Made by a program: the position numbers and the translations under genes
In this document: positions 17,935-22,381 of the stretch, piece by piece
Position numbering within the stretch: the first letter of the stretch is position 1
Layout of the letters: every line of letters starts with the position of its first letter
NCBI RefSeq assembly: GCF_000485595.1
Contig: NW_014577326.1
Span: 310,080 to 332,460 of the forward strand
Length of the DNA: 22,381 nucleotides
Source: Priapulus caudatus
Taxonomy: Eukaryota; Priapulida; Priapulimorpha; Priapulimorphida; Priapulidae
Direction of reading: 5' to 3'
The notes under the pieces: generated by a model
The model's input: the letters and a program-made list of their open reading frames with translations, nothing else
What the model was told of the DNA's origin: nothing
Databases searched by the model: none

Positions 17935-18660
17935 GTACTTTAGCTTGGCAGAGAAAACTTTACCCTTAACAGCCGGCTCTATCGTCTGTGCGCACTAGCT
18001 AATTTGACTGTCGCTGCGCACCCTGACGTTGAATATGTTGAATAAAATATTAGCTCGCCGCACTAGTATAGTCGTGCGATGTCGAGCACGATCGAACACG
18101 CCCCTATCCGACCCCGCGGTGGAAGCCAGCAGTCGTGACCGACTGAACTGCGTATCGACAGATAGCTCTGAATGCTGACGTCCCTACGATAACCAGGTCG
18201 GCTCCAGTCGCCAGAAATTTCGCAAATCTTTTTATTATGTATGTTTTGTCTCTTATTTTTCCATCGCGTGACAGAAATCGATCGTCAGTTAATAACGTAA
18301 TTACGTTAGATATACATTGTCGGATATACATATCACTGTTGCTCTCTAGACGGCTACATCCTCATTAGCTTGACATATCATCCATACTAGATTCTTACAT
18401 GACCGCCAGCCAATCAGCGCCGCTTATGCAAATTAAGACCACACTCCGTGAGAAAAAATCACGCGCACCGCCGGATCGCATCGATTGATCAGAGCAACGG
18501 TCCCGCGCGGCAAAGCCGTCTCCATCAGTAACTGAACTGTGTGCAGAAGACGCTGCATGACAACGTCGTGAAACGCTTGTTAGGCACATGCGCTGCGTAG
18601 TTACGAACCGTATACGTGCATGCGTGGTTAACTGCGCGGCGGGAATAAGCGTCAACCCAC
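17935..18660. promoter_or_regulatory. CpG-rich stretch with CCAAT and octamer motifs
   Basis: This part has visibly more CG dinucleotides than its AT-rich surroundings. Within it, gccaatcagcgc (CCAAT at 18410-18414) is followed 11 bases later by ATGCAAAT (18426-18433), the octamer bound by POU-domain proteins. The pair is known from histone and snRNA promoters. There is no clear TATA box or downstream open frame, so a promoter is only suggested. Short frames at 18104-18331 (-) and 18395-18655 (-) carry no known motif. Confidence 0.35.
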
Positions 18661-18680
18661 GTTTGCTGCATCTCTACTTA

Positions 18681-18729
18681 CTAAAAGCAAAGCCCCTATA
18701 TACTGTATGTAGGGTCTTTGCTAAAAGCA
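18681..18729. repeat. Imperfect hairpin bracketed by a 9-bp direct repeat
   Basis: The half agcaaagcccctatata and the half tatgtagggtctttgct pair almost fully in a tight hairpin. The word ctaaaagca lies directly before (18681-18689) and after (18721-18729) the 31-base core. The layout resembles a very short insertion with a target duplication, but the hairpin overlaps the repeats, so chance palindromy is also possible. Confidence 0.7.
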
Positions 18730-18739
18730 TCGACGCTTA

Positions 18740-19523
18740 ACGCTGAAGGCAGAGTTGATGGCCATGCTGCAATATAACACGCTGGGCTGCTAGCGAAATA
18801 AAGGTGCTTTTGTGAACACGAGCCGTTATCGTTCGTTGTCCTTTGTAGTCAGAAGTAGAATGCGCGCATCAAAGGTGATAGGCCTACGACACTCATATAA
18901 CAGAAGGAACGTCGGGTTGCGTCCCATTATTAGCGTTTTCTTCACATCATCAGTAGCTGTACACTTGCCTAATCATTTGAGGCAGTTGAATTATCGTGAG
19001 TATAGGCTATGTGTGCTACGTATGCATTGTGCCGATGGACACAGAACACACTGTGGCTACGAAAGCTAATGTAATCCCATTGAATAAATGTTTTTTCATA
19101 ACGTGCAAGGAATTAACTTTTGGAATGAGCTTTTTCGATATTTTTGTTTACAAAATCAGCAATAACGTATTCAAATTAACCACCAAAGAGTCTAAACATA
19201 GGTGCTTGAACTCTATAAGGACCTCAATCTAATCTACCCCATGAGGCTTGTTTCAGTAATTTCAACGCCTTCCCTTGCTCTTCAGAGCTGCGGGCTATAA
19301 ATTCTTCCTCTTTTAGCTCTTGAATTCATGTCTCCAGGGTACTATAAAAGGCATTAGGCAGGGCGGGTAAAATCTTGGGTCGGGGCACACGACAAAAGTA
19401 CTTAATTGCCTTGCCATCGGTTTTCCCGCCACTACGCACTATCCATTTCTGATAATCAGCAAAGCAATTAGCAACAGCAATAAGGCGGAGCAATGCAGCG
19501 GATAAGCACATAAAATAAGCACA
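18740..19523. other. Noncoding stretch, no gene recognised
   Basis: Two short overlapping frames on the + strand (18812-19069 and 18996-19232) have no recognisable motif, splice context or biased composition. Nothing else is supported. Confidence 0.5.
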
Positions 19524-20032
19524 TACAGTAAACACCCGCATAAAAGAACCCGTGATTTTAAGAACCTCCAGGCTGAAATTGGACCAATAAAGCACCTATT
19601 ATATAAGAACCTCTTCAGCCTGATAAATTAAACAGGTTCTTATATAAAAAAAAAATGCCGAAAATTAGAGCAAACTGGGGCAATCCAAGTATGTGTGCTA
19701 CACCATTGGAAACCAACAACATGTAGTTTCAGATAATATTAATACCTTCTCACAGGAGGATTGGATTTTCCAGGGGGTATTTTGCCTCATTTTCCAGTAA
19801 ATGTTGGGGCTTGATTTTGACGATACAGAGGATTGAGGGGGAGGATGGTGTGAATATTTTCTGAAACTATACAATATTGTATAGTACGATAATGTACACA
19901 ATATCCCCCCCCAAATGAAGAACCTTTTTAAGAACCTATTCAGGCTGATTTTTCACTATGTACCATATATATAAGAACCACTTCAGCCTGAAACAGAAAA
20001 TCACGGGTTCTTTTATGCGGGTGTTTACTGTA
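19524..20032. mobile_element. Tc1/mariner- or pogo-like MITE with perfect 34-bp terminal inverted repeats
   Basis: The sequence tacagtaaacacccgcataa... (19524-19559) is exactly reverse-complemented at 19997-20032. The outermost TA on each side is the expected target-site duplication, leaving a 505-base element that starts CAGTAAAC and ends GTTTACTG. This end type and TA target are typical of the Tc1/mariner/pogo superfamily. There is no transposase frame, so it is non-autonomous. Subterminal copies of aagaacc..ttcagSctga occur at 19560, 19605, 19930 and 19973, with partial copies at 19634 (reverse) and 19918; these may be transposase-binding sites. A 20-bp perfect palindrome lies at 19866-19885. 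The intact repeats suggest a fairly young insertion. Confidence 0.85.
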
Positions 20033-21029
20033 GTTCACTTATGGCAGAATTCTGAAACTTTGTACGTGTCTCTTACATGCGCTCCTAAAGATTTTCTGAT
20101 ATAGTACCAATTGAACAGCGCTTTCTCGTGGCGTACAGCGCTCCTAGACAGTTTAGCTGGCATTGCGTTATACTTAGAGAGGCATATACTTTAGTTTTTG
20201 GCTATAACTTCAACAATATTTATCCACTTAAATTCAAAAATAGCTCAATTATTTGCATGTAACTATACTGATACTATAGCAGCAATTTACTGAATATAGA
20301 TTGTCTTTAAATTGTACAAAGAAACCATGTTTAAATAATGAATTAGATAAAAATGATTGAAAGTTGTCTTCAACTGGTATCTTATATCACCGATATGTCA
20401 AAAATTATTTAGTATGCATAAGCTTACTATATGCGTGTGCATCTTCTCCAAATTCTCGAACAAGACTGGAAATTTCTGGGCCCCCGACCATCCACCGATG
20501 AAGTGTCTGTAGTTGTCCTGTAGGTGTAGTTCATGAGCTTGATTAAGAAGCATGCCTGAGAATGGACGTTCTGTTTTGCAGAGTGTAAATTTACCTAATT
20601 CAAACTCCCTTCAAAGCCCTGAATGTTTGGTTTTAAAAACATTCCTGCATTTTCCGTATATAAACAGATGACCAGGGTGCACAGTTGGGCAGCGTGGACA
20701 TTACCTGAAACAGAAAAATGCTGCGAGGAACTGGTTTGCTGTAGATGAAAATAAGTGTTCTGGTCGATGCAAATGCAGAAATGCAGCACTACAGTGAATT
20801 ATTCTTTGTCGATGTGATGGACAACGTATAGTGTATATACTACATTTAAGTACTGAACGTGTGGCATTGTCACACTGTTATTAGATACGGAGCTAGCTTA
20901 TACGCATGATATAGAGACAACCCATTCCCTTGGGCTACTGTTCGGACAAGATAATAATGACAATAATAACAATGTATAACGCATATGATAAATGATCTAA
21001 TATCATAATATATATACAGTATATATATC

Positions 21030-21032
<3 letters not shown>
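20033..21032. other. Noncoding stretch, no gene recognised
   Basis: It is AT-rich DNA. A short frame at 20595-20789 (-) has no motif I recognise. The part just after the MITE (20040-20180) holds two gcgctcct words (near 20080 and 20140) but no clear repeat structure. Confidence 0.5.

Positions 21033-21082
<50 letters not shown>
21033..21082. repeat. AT dinucleotide repeat, 25 units
   Basis: An uninterrupted (AT)25 run is preceded by a looser tatata stretch from about 21002. It makes the Tyr/Ile repeats in the overlapping minus-strand frame. Confidence 0.97.
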
Positions 21083-21088
<6 letters not shown>

Positions 21089-21278
21089 GAGATTATAGCG
21101 AAATTCGGAAGAGGGGCATAATGCAATAGGCTACCTGCACAACGGCCAGTGCGTTGTTCAATTAGCACTATATCAGAAAATCTTCAGGACCTCATACAAT
21201 ACACGTGTACAAAGTTGTACAATTCTTCACAAAAAGTTTGCAGCAAGTTATTCATTTGTTCCATCTTACCAGAGGCAT

Positions 21279-21345
21279 GAGTCGAACCACGGAGATTTAA
21301 ACCTGAGGTTCACAACGCTAACTAACAGTCACTATATATCTCAGT
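21279..21345 (-). mobile_element. tRNA-like SINE head or degraded tRNA relic
   Basis: On the minus strand the order is tagtgactgttagttagcgt, then about 20 bases, then GGTTCGACTC (reverse complement of 21279-21288) and atgcc. The first part resembles the D arm and A box of a tRNA, and the second is a near-perfect B box with T arm. The A box is degenerate and the acceptor stem does not close convincingly, so it is not a functional tRNA. A tRNA-derived SINE fragment is the best guess. Confidence 0.42.
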
Positions 21346-22381
21346 CGATCATAATCATTTCCTATACACTGAATCAAGGCTGTGATGCTTCGTTCGTGTA
21401 AACCAAAGCTCAAAATAATCCGGCTTTCTTGATTGTGGTCGTGTTTCATCGATTCGTTTCCATTTTCCGTTTTTCCTGATGCTAATACTGTTAGACACAT
21501 TCAGTCCGCACATGTACATCTTCGTAAAGCTGCGCAACAGCCGAAAAGACACGAGTGTCAAGGTCTCGGCCTTTAGCGCATAGTGACTGAAGCTGGTGCT
21601 GCGAGAGTGAGACATGATGATCTTCGCTAACAGCTTCAGCGCAATCAGCGTCTGCGCATGCCTTGTAGAAAATCGAAAAAAACGAACGTGCATTAATTAT
21701 GGCAAAATAAGTATAATTCATAGATGAATATATACTAGAGTAGCTCATGGTGGTTTAATTTGTATGCAATTTATGTCCAGAACTAAACTCTTCAAGAATC
21801 CACTAATTGTAGGTCCAGGAACAATATTTGGTTGGTAGGCCTAACACATTTCCCACTGACGGCGAAATAGTTTTTGGGCTACGCCCTTTTCGAGCGAAGT
21901 ACTACCATCCACCGTGACTGTATCTACAGAACCGTTGGACCTAGGAGGTTGCCCGACCACTCAAAAGCGCAATGGCCACATTATGGGGGGTCAGTAATAC
22001 ATTTTCATATCCAAAAGTCAATGGTTTTTAAGATAATTGCCAAAAACCGATTTCAGCATGTTACGCACTACAATTATTCGTAATTGTTCCTGTTCCTATT
22101 GTTCAATTACTTGATTCCTGAAGAGTCTAGCAACAATCTGCATAGCAAACTACAATAAACCCTATTTATTTGTTGTTTCAGGAGGCGTTAGTGTTTAAAG
22201 TGATTACGTAACCGTAAATAGTAAAAGTAAATAGTAAAACAAAAACAAAAAATCCCACTTTTTCACAAAATATAAGGATTTTTGGTTATGGTTAAATTGC
22301 TGCATTATACTTCTTATTTTACTATATTGTTCGATGTAAACATACACTCGTGACTCATACATAGCCCATAGCAAGCAATTA
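21346..22381. other. Noncoding stretch to the end of the window
   Basis: Open frames at 21318-21500 (-), 21355-21693 (-), 21491-21748 (-) and 21874-22083 (+) overlap or show no known motifs. I see no splice-bounded exon and no RNA gene. Confidence 0.5.

Noticed and set aside
21355-21693. 112-residue minus-strand frame
   Set aside because: No motif is recognised, other open frames overlap it, and AT-rich DNA of this length gives such frames by chance.

Overview
The window looks like nuclear DNA from an invertebrate animal. It is mostly AT-rich noncoding sequence with many microsatellites (GA, GCGT, AGC/AGT, GATA, AT), a tRNA-like SINE relic, a short DNA transposon, and spliced coding exons with GT/AG borders and a 3' UTR. 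The species cannot be named from the sequence.

Only one gene can be supported: the 3' end of a protein phosphatase 1 regulatory subunit of the PPP1R16 (MYPT3/TIMAP) type, on the + strand. An exon at 4010-4100 encodes the conserved RRxSL...EA segment that follows the ankyrin repeats in this family. It ends in phase 0. The terminal exon at 12596-13159 opens in phase 0 and ends in a basic stretch plus a CaaX box (CVVL), so the protein is expected to be lipid-anchored. A 3' UTR with an AATAAA follows. The upstream exons (PP1-binding motif, ankyrin repeats) are not recognisable in bases 1-4009.

The dominant structure is a collinear duplication. Bases 5238-11440 are a scrambled, insertion-rich copy of the clean block 12029-15721: intron end, terminal exon, 3' UTR and 3' flank. 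The two are separated by 563 bases of unmatched sequence and a gap of exactly 25 N. The scrambled copy diverges more in its coding exon than in its distal noncoding part, which is the reverse of what selection would give. It is best explained as uncorrected long-read gap filling left beside the true contig, not as a real pseudogene. Without it the intron shrinks from about 8.5 kb to about 1.7 kb.

Layout: 1-4009 upstream or intronic DNA with a 38-bp minisatellite and a suspicious homopolymer patch; 4010-4100 exon; 4101-5237 intron with a 64-bp tandem repeat and GA/GT microsatellites; 5238-12003 scrambled copy, a roughly 1.3-kb AGC/AGT tract and an orphan tail; 12004-12028 gap; 12029-15721 clean copy with the last exon; 15722-22381 noncoding DNA with a perfect 42-bp-arm palindrome, a retroelement-like tail, a purine tract, a CpG-rich stretch with CCAAT and octamer motifs, a TA-flanked MITE and a tRNA-like SINE relic. 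I found no new multi-gene system here. The points most worth attention are the false duplication, the prenylated phosphatase subunit, the MITE and the large palindrome.
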